Source: Neurospora intermedia
Taxonomy: Eukaryota > Ascomycota > Sordariomycetes > Sordariales > Sordariaceae
Assembly (NCBI GenBank): GCA_037102815.1
Contig: BTPP01000007.1
Coordinates: forward strand, 2,294,001-2,358,000
Direction: 5' to 3'
Length of the DNA: 64,000 nucleotides
In this document: in pieces, positions 51,640 through 61,492 of the stretch
Layout: every line of letters begins with the position of its first letter
Numbering within the stretch: the first letter of the stretch is position 1
Made by a program: the position numbers and the translations under genes
The notes under the pieces: model-generated
What the model was told of the DNA's origin: nothing
Databases searched by the model: none
What the model saw: the letters and a program-made list of their open reading frames with translations, nothing else

Positions 51640-52620
51640 AAAAGTACCTACAGGTACATTTCAATAAAAATTTATGAACTGTAAAAGCCTATTATTTTAC
51701 TCTTAGATAGTTTTAATAAGAAATATAAATTAAATAGTAAAGTTAATATATATACATATTTATTTTCTAGCTATTAGATTAATTTCTCTAATACTTCATT
51801 TTAATACTAATATTCATTTTGAAATATGAATCTATTTTGAATCAGATAGGGCTATCTTATTTTAATAAGTTAATCCCCAGCCTAAATTAGAATATTTAAA
51901 AAATATACTTGTAAATTATATTATAGTAAAGAAGGTAGAAGGTTTTTTTTTTTTTTTTTTTTTTTTTACATATAGTAAATATATAAGAATAATTTCAAAA
52001 ATTCAACTACAATGAGGAATCGAATACAGACGTGATGATGAAGAACTACTTCATTAACTATTTGGCCACTTAGCCAAATAGTTATTTTTGAAAAAAAAAG
52101 TTTATTTTTTCTATTTATAAAGAGAATATTTAGTACAGGAAGAGAATAACTTTAATATAAGTGTAAATATCTTATTTAATTATATTGAAAGTTTTTAACT
52201 GTAAAATTTTGAGGTTAATAATAAGATATAATTGTAAATTTATTTAAGAGAATACAATTGTAAAATTACTAAGCTTATTAAATAAGTATAAGTGTAAAAC
52301 TCTATTACTAGAAAATATTTATTAAATTTAGAGTTAATTAAAAAGATACTTATTAAAAAGTATTAAAACGTATAATTTTATTTTAGTATACTAAAAGCTT
52401 TTAAAATTAGTCTAAAATAATCCTTAATTATAAAATTATATTATTATTAGAAAATTAAGTCTATCCAAAATGATCTCTAAGATAATTCTTATAGATAAAA
52501 TATTTTATATAGGAAGCTATTTCTTTGAATTTTATCATTTTGAGCAAATGATTATACCTGATATGATTTTCAAACTGTAAAATTTTCCCTCTATATGAAA
52601 AGAATCCAATCGCATTAAGT
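51640..52620. other. AT-rich segment without RIP signature
   Basis: About 1 kb of AT-rich DNA in which CpA and TpG are common and CpG is rare, the opposite of blocks A-C. Words such as CTGTAAAA and TTGTAAA recur. Origin could be an old insertion of organellar or transposon DNA, or an AT-rich regulatory spacer. No gene was recognised. Confidence 0.5.
51943..52083 (-). mobile_element. tRNA-headed SINE-like element
   Basis: On the minus strand, 52083 to 52005 folds like a tRNA. An acceptor stem AACTATT pairs with TGTAGTT at six of seven positions. The D-arm GCTA..TAGT lies in a perfect box A (TGGCTAAGTGG). The anticodon stem ATGAA/TTCAT encloses the seven-base loop GTAGTTC. A box-B-like TTCGATTCC follows, with a poorly paired T stem. 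A body of about 37 bases then leads into a run of 25 A (T on the plus strand, 51943-51967). A tRNA-like head plus poly-A tail is the plan of a SINE; a decayed tRNA gene beside a T run is the alternative. Confidence 0.5.
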
Positions 52621-53012
52621 TCATACCCAGGACCATTTTCACAAACCGTGGTGGCGCGCTATGGTATCTTCAGACTCAAACTTTGTCGACCACAGGGTTT
52701 CCTTGTTTACATATAGACTAGGGGGGTTGTTTGGAATGGCGGTTGCAAGTGTTGGGTCTATTACACTACTACAACCCCAACCCTGCCAAGACTCGCTGTT
52801 ACCTAAATTGGACATCACTCATTCATCGATTGCGGCGGGTCGCGTAGCGTGGCTTCAGTCTGACTTCCTGCTTCAACTGCAGTTCTCCGAACAACTTACA
52901 GCGCTACATTCCAAGCCGACATTATTCGGAAACTAAAAACAGGCCATTTCAAATTATATGTTTCCCGGACCTATCCTGCCCCGTGTGCCAAAGTTCAACG
53001 CTGCATCGCGAC

Positions 53013-53860
53013 ATGTTCCTCAAGCGCAAACGATCAGAGTCTGAGCTCTCCTTCAGCTCATCTTTGCCGTCTCCATCAGTTGGAACGTCTAACGATCATG
53101 GCTTCGACCTGAGCGCAATCGCTTCTGTCATCAATAGCCAGAAGTCTTTCCCCACCATCCTCTCACCCACGACATCCCACCTCCACAGCCGCACCATGAA
53201 ACGGTACCGCAACAACCGGCCTTCTGAGGCAGAAGTCCATCGTACGTCTGCCCAGTTCTCCTCTCCCTCCATCCGTCACGGGACCAACGCTTACTCGATT
53301 CGGTGCCAGAACGGACCCTCAGCTTACTGTATGCCGCCCAACAGCAACAGCAACAACACCATGCCGCAAGCCCAGTCTTGAACCCCCACCATCAGCAGCA
53401 ACCAAGCACTGTCAACGACGTAGGACCGTCTGTTACCCTCCAAAGGCAACCACAAGCCAACCGCGGTCAACAACGCTCGCTTCACAGCTTTTGGAACCTT
53501 CCTGCTGCTCCAGTCCCGACATGTTCCTCTCACGTCTTTCCTGCAATATTCTCGGACGCCTCAGGCAACAGTCTCCTGGATACTCCTACGAGCTGTGAGG
53601 ATTGTGGGGCAGGCCCGAGTGGTAACAGTGGCAATAGATATGCCAAGAAAGGAGGAGAAGGGGGGAAACACGACGTTGACATGCTGGATGTTTGTACTCG
53701 GGTCAGCACTGGTCGTGAACAAGGGAACGATGAATACGACAGTAGCTTCTCGCTATGTGAAGCTTGTGGGAAGATGGTTTGTTTTAGCTGTTCGATCAGT
53801 AATTTGGGAGAACACAGGAGATGTTTGGCTTGTGCCGAGAGAAGGATCTGGGTTGGCTAA
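53013..53860 (+). CDS. Unknown protein with four CxxC pairs (putative zinc binding)
   Basis: The exons are 53013-53241 and 53310-53860, giving 259 residues. The 68-bp intron joins EVH to QRTLSLLYAAQ. I believe homologs exist in other moulds but know no function. The N terminus is basic and Ser-rich (MFLKRKRSESELSFS), possibly a nuclear signal, followed by MKRYRNNRPSEAEVH. The middle is Gln/His-rich and contains LHSFWNLP (134-141), likely a short conserved motif. The C-terminal part has four CxxC pairs: C172/C175, C226/C229, C234/C237 and C248/C251. These could bind two zinc ions in a cross-brace-like fold. The ATG at 53013 is chosen as the first methionine before the basic leader. A nuclear role is an inference. 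Confidence 0.8.
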
Positions 53861-53994
53861 AGTGCTATCAGGGTTCCATGAGGCCATCAGCTCAGGAGGG
53901 GATGCAAAGATACCACTGTTCTGGAACTAAGTTTGGGTAAGGCGTTTTCACGAGTCTGGATTCTGGCTGTCCATAGGCATATTAGGCGTTATTT

Positions 53995-54105
53995 ATCTAT
54001 TTATATATATTTTTCTTATATATTTTTTATCTATAACACACACATACATATATATACACACGTAGATACATACACATACATACATACATACACACATTAT
54101 ATATG
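53995..54105. repeat. TA/CA/ACAT microsatellite
   Basis: Alternating TATA, ACAC and ACATACAT runs follow the CxxC gene, probably in its 3' flank. Confidence 0.8.
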
Positions 54106-54351
54106 GGGCCCGGAGGCAAAAGAGGAAGGAGGCGCGGGGGACAGTCCAATTTATTATACTCTATTGTTTACATCTTTGCAAGTAACTTGCTCGTTAAGTC
54201 TGGATTGTGTAGCAGCACCTGTCTTGCGGGGATCCTCTAAACTATAAGGTAGTAGCGATAGTCTGAATTGCTTTAAGATTAGGAATCGAGAGTATAATCC
54301 CAACTGGAAAAGAACACTACTTGGGTGTAGCCGGACAATGATCAATCTACA

Positions 54352-54400
54352 CGGTCGATTAGCTCAGTGACAGAGCATCCGCCGGACGGCTCTGATTCCC
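54352..54400 (+). other. tRNA-like 5' fragment (box A and D-arm)
   Basis: TTAGCTCAGTGACAGAGCA at 54358-54376 is a full box A with a perfect GCTC/GAGC D-stem, as in real tRNAs. The following anticodon and T arms do not fold convincingly, and no pairing acceptor 3' strand was found. A TTCGAGCC that could serve as box B lies about 90 bases further on. It is probably a tRNA pseudogene or SINE head. Confidence 0.35.
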
Positions 54401-55254
54401 TACGGCAGCACCATGTCGAGAGCATATAAAATAGGATACATAACACCTTCGAGCCGGACGAATAGGCTACAGTCTTACTATTCTACTTTTCATCGTGGTT
54501 ACGACTTGTTCAGTCCACCAAGCGACTATTGAACCCTGGCGCTTGAAAGGCGAAGCCGGGAGTAAGAAATTCCAACCAACACCTAAGCATAGGTCGCTGC
54601 TCTAACATTTCCATGAAGCGACTCATACAGAATGACAGCGATTACCGCAACGTCCGATAAGTGGGCATGTTTTAAGGGCTCTAGAGCTAACACCACCGAA
54701 CGGATTTAAATTTTAGAGGAGACGAGAAAGCGGAAGTCTAGAGTGGAGGGCCAGCAGAGTCGAACGAACGATATCGGCAGCTATTGTGGGCCTATATCAC
54801 AAGCACAAGGTGAGCCACGAGGCGGACATGCAGATGCTACCATGTGTGATGACTTAGAGGTAGGTTGGTTGTCTGACTTCACACCCCGCATCTGGTGAGC
54901 TCCAGTAAAGCTAGCTGAGGTGGATACTTGTGTGTATGTCTACCCGTGTACCTTAGCGTGCCTAGCACCCTTAGCTCTCCTGAGAAGGGACCAGCGCCCT
55001 TCTATTTTACAGAGGACGTCATCCTGCCGGCAAGGCGGGGCACACCACTGACAAATACCTACCCACCTACCCATCGCCTTGCCTCCTGACGACAACATCT
55101 CCGCAACACACATTCCAGGCAACTTTGTACATAGGGTCCGTAAAATACCTACCGCACCTTTTCGCATTGAGCTTCCCTTGATTATTGTGTATGAACGGTT
55201 TCCATCTCAAACCCCTACCTCAGACCCCAAGAGGCTTGCAGACCAAGATTGAGC

Positions 55255-56388
55255 ATGGAGGCCGCGGCGAGAGACTGGTCCAAGAGCGATGGCCACGGCG
55301 ACTTCCAGAGAACGCGACCGGCTAGCCATGCTGGCTCCTGGTACCTGGGCAATGCTGCGCGGCTATCCTCCCAACTCGACGAGTTTATGAGCCGTGTACC
55401 TGACAAGCTGGATGGAAGGGACCTCCCCATCCCAGGTGCTCGTGTGATTATTGCCCCGTCAGGCCCCCATCAATGATCCACCAGCCCGTCCGTTTCCTGC
55501 AAAAGCTAACTGGCTATCAACAGGCACGCTGGCTACTCGTACTCTGGGCCATGTGCTGCATGGGCCTACAAAATCCTGGACCTCGCAAACGTGAAGCGTG
55601 TCTTCCTCCTCGGTCCATCCCATACCTTCTACCTGAAGGGTTGCGCGCTGTCTACGTTCGGAAAGTACAGCACCCCATTTGGGGATCTAGTTGTGGATGG
55701 CAAGGCCGTTGACGAGTTGATGGAAGACCAAAAGTTCTCCCCGATCCCTGTTGAATATGACATCCGGGAGCATTGTCTGGAGATGCATCTGCCTTACCTG
55801 TGGAAGAGACTTGAGCAGACGCTCGGTAGCGACAGCAGCCAGTTCCCGCCCATCGTGCCGGTCTTAGTCGGAGACTTGTCTGCAGACGGGGAGAAAGCCG
55901 TTGGCTCCCTCCTGGCGCCATACCTGGCGGACCCCAAAAACGCGTTCATCATCTCATCAGACTTTTGTCATTGGGGAAAGAACTACCACTATCGGCCCCA
56001 GTTACACAACGGCCTCGTCCGAGACCAGGACGCACAGTGGGCGAGTCTCAAGATCCAGCCAGACTTCAAAACCAAAGCAGATGGAAGCGAGCCAAGAGAC
56101 GCTGAGGTACCTATCCACGAAGTCATCAAGGCGCTTGATGATTTGGTGATGGACTCAATCAAGACGGGCGACCACAGCGATTACTACAGCATCCTCAAGG
56201 GAACCAACAACACGGTATGTGGCAGACACCCGATTGGCGTTGTACTGGCAGCCTTGGAGAAAATGGGAGGTGCTCAGTCCGGGGAAAGTAAGGGCAAGTT
56301 CCAGTTTGTCCAGTATCAGCGAAGTAATCTGGTTGAGAAGCAAAGCGACTTTAGCGTGAGCTATGTGTCAGCTTACTCTATCCTCTGA
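55255..56388 (+). CDS. MHO1: MEMO1/Mho1-family protein
   Basis: The exons are 55255-55457 and 55524-56388, giving 355 residues. The 66-bp intron (GTCAGG..GCTAAC..CAG) restores the family motif APHAGYSYSG. The MEMO family is related to extradiol dioxygenase LigB folds. Human MEMO1 takes part in cell motility and copper or iron handling; yeast Mho1 is little studied. Conserved residues are HAGSWY (25-30), H69 (human H49), GPSH H101 (human H81), DFCHWG H217 (human H192) and CGRHPIG C300 (human C244), so the metal/active-site set is complete. It is somewhat longer than the human protein (297) through an N-terminal leader and inserts. The ATG at 55255 is the first in frame. Confidence 0.93.
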
Positions 56389-57996
56389 AGCGGGTCTGAA
56401 GACGTGATGGACCGATACAGTGAGGAGAAGTGAGTACAAGTTTAGCACGGCCCGCAAGTTGGGTTGCGTTCGACGCGAGTATGTGTATAGGGACCTACGA
56501 CAGCTAGAATTACGGTCCAGATGAAACAGAGTACCCAGGAAACCAGTCAGGACAGGCTCACACAAATATACTCGGACCATGTGTTCTGTCGATGTTGGGT
56601 CTGAAACTCTCGATTCAAACTCGGTGCAAAGTCCAAGCTACAAAACGCAGTGTATACTGCGGTACACACACTACATACACATAAGAGTTGCCCAGATGCC
56701 TGTCGGACTTGAGCCGAGCCCCTACTCGAGCCCTGTAGTGTACACTAGGTATGTACCGAAGACGGAACAGGCGGGTCTAGGCGGGCCAAGTTTGACGAAT
56801 CATACCTCTAGGCATCTAGGCCATGGCGGCGCAATGATCAACAGCTCCACCCAAATGTGCGTTCCTGAACACAATCCATGCAATATGCTCGGATCCCCTG
56901 AAAAAAACGTCGATGCTCGTCTCATCTTTGTGGACATTGTGCTGTAGTAGGCGTTTCGTCTCAAGGTCGTCCCTTTTTAGTCTACCGGCATATCTCAGCA
57001 TACCGACAAGAGGTTGACTGGTGGTACACGTTTTGAGGAATTTGAGGCACTACTGTCAAGTCGCATGGGGAAGAGTCGCACGTTGGACTTTGATTATGGC
57101 AAACAGCTGGATATTAGGTATAGTCGGATGGGTGTTCACCAACCATCCAACCAGCCAGCCAGCCAACCATCCATTTACAAGAACACTGCAGTCCCTGATC
57201 CCAAACAAGCATACAGTGCGCCTCTCACAGTGTAAAGAAATGATTAACAACAACAATGCTGCCAGCACTTCCATTGCCCATTCGTGTGCTCGCCACCCAC
57301 ATGTACTTCATCACGTATACGATAGTAACGCCTGGACTGTTAGGCGACTGTGTACTTGTGCCATGTAGAATGATCGTATGTAATGGGCCAGGGAGTAGGT
57401 AGCACTAGGCCCGTTTCGATCAACTCCTGAGAATCCTACGCTGCTTGGGCTCCTGTGCTCCTTCCTACACAGTACATTGCCTGGGTCCTTCGCTAGGCGC
57501 AGTGCTGCCCTAAAATAACCAAACCCATTTCACAGCAAGTCCGAGGTCCCGTTCTCCCTCTCCTACCAAACAGCCAATTTCCCATCCTTCAGTTCTCTTT
57601 CCTACCTAGTCATTCTCTTTATCTCGATTTCCAGTACACCATCTTTGGCATCGTCTTTTTTTTTTTTTGTCGGCATAAGCATTCATCAAGCATCGTCACT
57701 TTCAAGTCACATTACCCACGTATACCCTCATCTCGACATCGATCTGAATAACATCCATCTCCTCTTTAAAGCGCCTGCTTGAGCATCAGCGCCTGTGCGC
57801 GTCCGCCTCCCAAGATGAGTGTGAGTGTTTCAAAATATAATCTCCTTCTCACAAATCCACCGTCTTGCTACAGAACCATGACTCCACCGATACGTTGCTC
57901 CGCCCCAGACAATTCGGATCTCAAGAGTGTCGGCCTCCCTCCTTCTTACCAATCTTTCTGCTTCCACTGCCATCCTCTCTGAATGTATCGCTGACA
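56389..57996. other. Intergenic, upstream of syntaxin gene
   Basis: About 1.6 kb with no supported gene. It contains a CCAN-type microsatellite (about 57139-57173). Small open frames here have no domains. Confidence 0.5.
57545..57668 (+). promoter_or_regulatory. Pyrimidine-rich syntaxin promoter/leader with CCAAT
   Basis: Long CT-rich tracts, a CCAAT box at 57574-57578 and a T13 run (57656-57668) lie 330-450 bases upstream of the chosen start. CT-rich stretches of this kind commonly surround transcription starts of highly expressed fungal genes. Assignment is by position and composition only. Confidence 0.4.
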
Positions 57997-59628
57997 ATGG
58001 AAAACCATCAGTACGGGTTCGTCTACCTGACACGCCGAATAACCACGACATCACCGTGCCGTGTTGTTTACTGACATCGATTACGGTATAGATACGGTGG
58101 AAGAGATCCTTCCTTCGACCAACGGGATGGTGCCGCTGGTGCTTATTCCCCGCTTGGTGAAAGGGACCAGTCTCCCGCCCCCTACGCCGGAGGCAATTAT
58201 GGAGGTGAGCTCAGCATAAGACATGTGTCAAAGAGCACAACCCGATTAACCATTGCATTGTATCAGGAAACAATATGGAGATGAGCTCAATCACCACTGG
58301 AGGCTCATATGGCGGTGACCCGACTGCAATTCTGAACGAGTGTCGAGACATCGACAATGGAATCGAGCAAATCGAAGCAAATCTACGCGAGCTACGAAGA
58401 CTGCAGGACCGCTGCCTCGCTGAGGCGGATTCATCCGCTAGCTCATCGAGTCGGCAGCTAGACACACTCAACACGGAGACCATGGCCTTGTACCGCACCA
58501 TAACTGATCGCGTCCGCAAAATCAAGTCGAGCCCTGAGGGCCGCCAGCCTCGAAACCAGGCCCAGGTTGGCCGCGTTGACCGCCGGTTGCGACAAGCAAT
58601 TCAAGACTATCAGGGCGTCGAATCCTCGTTCCGCAAGAAGATGCAGGAGCAGATGGCCCGCCAGTACCGCATTGTGCGCCCCGATGCGACCGAGGACGAG
58701 GTCAAGGCCGCCGTCGAGGACACTACCGGAAACTCGCAGGTTTTCCAGCAGGCATTGATGCAGAACAATCGCGTGGGCGAGGCGAGAGCTGTGCTCAGTG
58801 CTGTCCAGGACCGTCACAAGGCTTTGCAGAGGATTGAGCAGCAAATGGTCGAGTTGGCGCAACTGTTTGAGCAGTTGAACACGTTGATTGTGGAACAGGA
58901 CGTCAAGATTCAGGCTATTGAGCAGACAAGTGAGGAGGTGGTCGACAATCTCGACAAAGGCAACGAGGAGATTGCAGTGGCTGTCCAGACGGCGCGGGCC
59001 ACCCGCAAGAAGAAGTGGATGTGCTTGGGTATTTGCGGTAAGTGTTTGCCGATGCGGTGGCGTTCCAACTCGGTGCTTCAGAGAACCGTAACTAATTCCT
59101 CTCTCCTTAGTGGCCATTATCGTTGTGATTGTTATCATTGTGGTGGTATATGTTGTCGTCACCCACCCCCCAGGCAGCGGAAATCGACCGGCGCAGAACA
59201 CGAAGCGTGGTCTTCTGCAACGAAGCTTTACCGATGATCTGCAGATGAACAACGCCCGAGCTATCCAGACTGCCGCTCCCATGGCCGGCCCCATCTCTCG
59301 TATCCACAGACAGTCAAACTACGTCGTCCCTGATAGTGCCGACTCGGAGTCTCTTGTTAAGAGACTCTCACCGGAAGGGTTCGACCGCATCATTTCGCCC
59401 TACAAACAAGCACCTGCAGGAGCGACAAACGCAAAACGATTTGTAATCACAGACGAAATCCTCGAGTTTATGGAACAGAATAACGCGGTGGCTTCTCGCG
59501 GTCCCCATAGGGCCGGAAAGCGCTTCGTCATCACGGACGAAATTCTGGAAAGTATGAGAGGCGGCCAAGTGGCAGACCATAAAAAGTTTGTTCCGGGTCA
59601 TCATAACGATGCGAAGGATGGCAAATGA
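57997..59628 (+). CDS. SSO1: Plasma-membrane syntaxin (Qa-SNARE) with long C-terminal tail
   Basis: The exons are 57997-58016, 58092-58204, 58267-59037 and 59111-59628, giving 473 residues. Introns are 75, 62 and 73 bp, all GT-AG. It is an exocytic t-SNARE like Sso1/2: a Gly/Tyr-rich leader, Habc helices (about 60-195), a SNARE motif (about 225-290, zero-layer Q255), KKKW and a membrane anchor (about 296-318). Syntaxins normally end a few residues after the anchor. Here about 155 residues follow, on the lumenal or outer side. They contain Lys-Arg sites at 333-334, 385-386, 410-411 and 438-439, and twin motifs KRFVITDEILEFM (410-422) and KRFVITDEILESM (438-450). The N terminus is uncertain: ATGAGT at 57815 followed by GTGAGT could be an alternative first exon joined to a five-base exon (MSYGYGGRD). 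Confidence 0.9.
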
Positions 59629-60391
59629 TTGCTCTCATTTACCTCAACTATTTGCGATATCAGGTTTTGCAATGTCGGATTTGGCCATGCGCACGTTTTG
59701 CAACCTCGCAATCTATCTTTTGCGCCTTTTCTCCCTTGCATCTCTGGGGATCGACATGAGTTTGTGGAGTTAAGAGGGGGCGGTTTCTTCGTTTCTACTG
59801 TCATGTGTTTTGCGTTTTCTTCTGCACGCAGGTTGGCCGTTGGATATGCAACGGAAGGAATCGGGCGGTCAAGTGAGTGGCCGCTTGAATCATGTGTCTT
59901 GCTTCGAAGAGGATCGTAGCGAAGGTTAGGCAGGAGTTGCTGGTAAACTCTGCTCGACCATGCCATATTGTGAAACCTCATACTCGCTTCGGATCCCCGG
60001 TGTTGAAACATCAGCCAAGGCATTCATAATGAACAAGATCTTACTTCCAACAGTATCAGATGTTCTCAGAAAATGTCAGTAACCGCCATGTGCCCTACAG
60101 TGTTGAACTTCCAGGAAACTCATGTTATCCTAGGACGATAGTTTACGATATGCCAACCGGAAGTAAGTGCAGCGCACCGTTCGACGCTGCATAGCTTGGT
60201 ACGCCCTTCGGTATCATGTAATAGGAAGGGAGCCCTTTAAAGGTTGGTAGAAAATAATGAGGATGAGACTGCCTGGATTTGTCAAGTGGACCCCAAGAAA
60301 ACCAAGCCCGTTAGAGTCCTAGCAGAGGGCCATATACCCCAAGCACACAAAACCCACAGCCGCCCGGTCCCCCTCCCCCTATCCTCTTCAC
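59629..60391. other. Intergenic between convergent genes
   Basis: Holds the 3' ends of the syntaxin gene (plus strand) and of the next gene (minus strand). Open frames here are short and lack domains. Confidence 0.55.
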
Positions 60392-61492
60392 TCAATCCTG
60401 AGGACGTAAATCATCACCTTCTCGCACTTCGGCAAGAAGTGTGTCCCCTTTCCCGCTAGCTCCGCCACCACCGTGATTACGTTCGAAGCCTTGGTTGTCC
60501 ATAGAGGATATACGCCGTTGCCTCTCTGAACCTGCCTCGGCGACCCTCTTTAACACTCCGATACGCCTCTCAAAGTCTTGCAGCAAAGCCGCGTATTCCT
60601 CAGGTGCAGGGGGTGCCATCGTAGCTTGCTTACCCTTACCCGTCAAAGAAGACTGCAAATCACCTTCTGGAGTGGACGACAATTTCCCGCCGCTGCCCAA
60701 ACGCGATGACGATAGCAATGATGACGACGACGACGATGGATCGATGGCTATTCCTTCAATTTTGAGCATTGAAGGACCAGTATGTAGACTTGGCGAAGAA
60801 GCTGCAAAGACCCCTCCTGCTGCATTGGCACTACCACTGCTGGCTTGATCTTCCATGCGCATCACTTGTGCCGAGACCACTGCCCAGTCGGAAGACAGGC
60901 TACTGGCCCATGCCACTTGGAGCCCATTGCCGTTGGAAGAGGGCGCCACATCAAGAATAACGGCGCGATCTCTCGGCTCCTTGTTGTAGAGTCTTTCATC
61001 ATTGTCCGGACTTGGTGGGGCATCTTGTTCGCTTCTTTCCTGGTGATGGTACGCTAGTGCAGCGGTGAGGATGTCGGGGTCGTCGTCAGCAAAGACGTAG
61101 TGCACGGTCGGATGATGGATGGTCTGGCGCTGGGAGGAGTGGGTGCTGGAAGATAGAAGGGTGAAGAAGGGAGTGAACGATGGTTGGGATCCACCACCTT
61201 CTTCTCCCCCTTCCTCTCCCTTTTGTTGTTGTTGTTGCTGTTGTTGGTCAATTCCCGGTAACGTGTGCTCCTCGACGCTAAGGGGTGGTTGAGGAGACGG
61301 GCTATGGGATTGTGCTGACGACAGGCGACGACTTTGAGGTTGAAGCTGGTCTGTCTGTACGTCGTGCTCTCGCCGTAAACTGGAGCGACTCGTCCGACTT
61401 GCGACGGATGGTCGGGGACTTGAGGAGGTGAAATAACGTGCGGCAGCGGCAGCGGCAGATCCTGGTCGATTGAAGGATTCTGGCTCGGTCAT
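60392..61492 (-). CDS. Unknown low-complexity protein with conserved-looking core
   Basis: A single exon of 366 residues. I do not recognise a named family. The N-terminal 120 residues are Ser/Arg/Gln-rich, including an Ala run (13-18) and a run of eight Gln (83-90) encoded by a CAA/CAG microsatellite. The more structured-looking core has FTPFFTLLSSSTHSS (106-120), HPTVHYVFADDDPDILTAAL (127-146), DRAVILDVAP (175-184), VAWASSLSSDWAVVSAQVMR (193-212) and MLKIEGIAID (242-251). A C-terminal helix follows, LLQDFERRIGVLKRVAEAG (303-321). The ATG at 61492 is used because the frame upstream of it has no ATG. This pattern suggests a conserved fungal protein of unknown role; coiled-coil interaction through the C-terminal helix is a guess. 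Confidence 0.75.
   Translation of the reverse strand: MTEPESFNRPGSAAAAAARYFTSSSPRPSVASRTSRSSLRREHDVQTDQLQPQSRRLSSAQSHSPSPQPPLSVEEHTLPGIDQQQQQQQQKGEEGGEEGGGSQPSFTPFFTLLSSSTHSSQRQTIHHPTVHYVFADDDPDILTAALAYHHQERSEQDAPPSPDNDERLYNKEPRDRAVILDVAPSSNGNGLQVAWASSLSSDWAVVSAQVMRMEDQASSGSANAAGGVFAASSPSLHTGPSMLKIEGIAIDPSSSSSSLLSSSRLGSGGKLSSTPEGDLQSSLTGKGKQATMAPPAPEEYAALLQDFERRIGVLKRVAEAGSERQRRISSMDNQGFERNHGGGGASGKGDTLLAEVREGDDLRPQD

Larger units (their letters stand above)
50362..53012. other. Intergenic, about 2.65 kb
   Basis: No supported gene. It contains an A-rich microsatellite right after the POLK gene (about 50417-50449), the AT-rich segment at 51640-52620 and a SINE-like element. A 91-codon open frame starting with ATG at 52661 ends 76 bases before the next gene; it has no domain and may be leader sequence. 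Confidence 0.5.
53861..55254. other. Intergenic, with microsatellite and tRNA-like fragment
   Basis: No supported gene. A TA/CA/ACAT microsatellite lies at about 53995-54105. A tRNA-like box A lies near 54359. A minus-strand box-B-like GGTTCAA near 54526-54532 has no convincing cloverleaf around it. The last 200 bases hold the MHO1 promoter. Confidence 0.5.

Noticed and set aside
52661-52936. 91-codon open frame just upstream of the CxxC gene
   Set aside because: It has an ATG but no domain, and probably lies in the 5' leader or promoter; kept only as a note.
54505-54640. Minus-strand tRNA-like sequence with box-B-like GGTTCAA
   Set aside because: No paired acceptor or D-arm could be built; a direct rather than inverted AGTCGCTT repeat is present at the ends.
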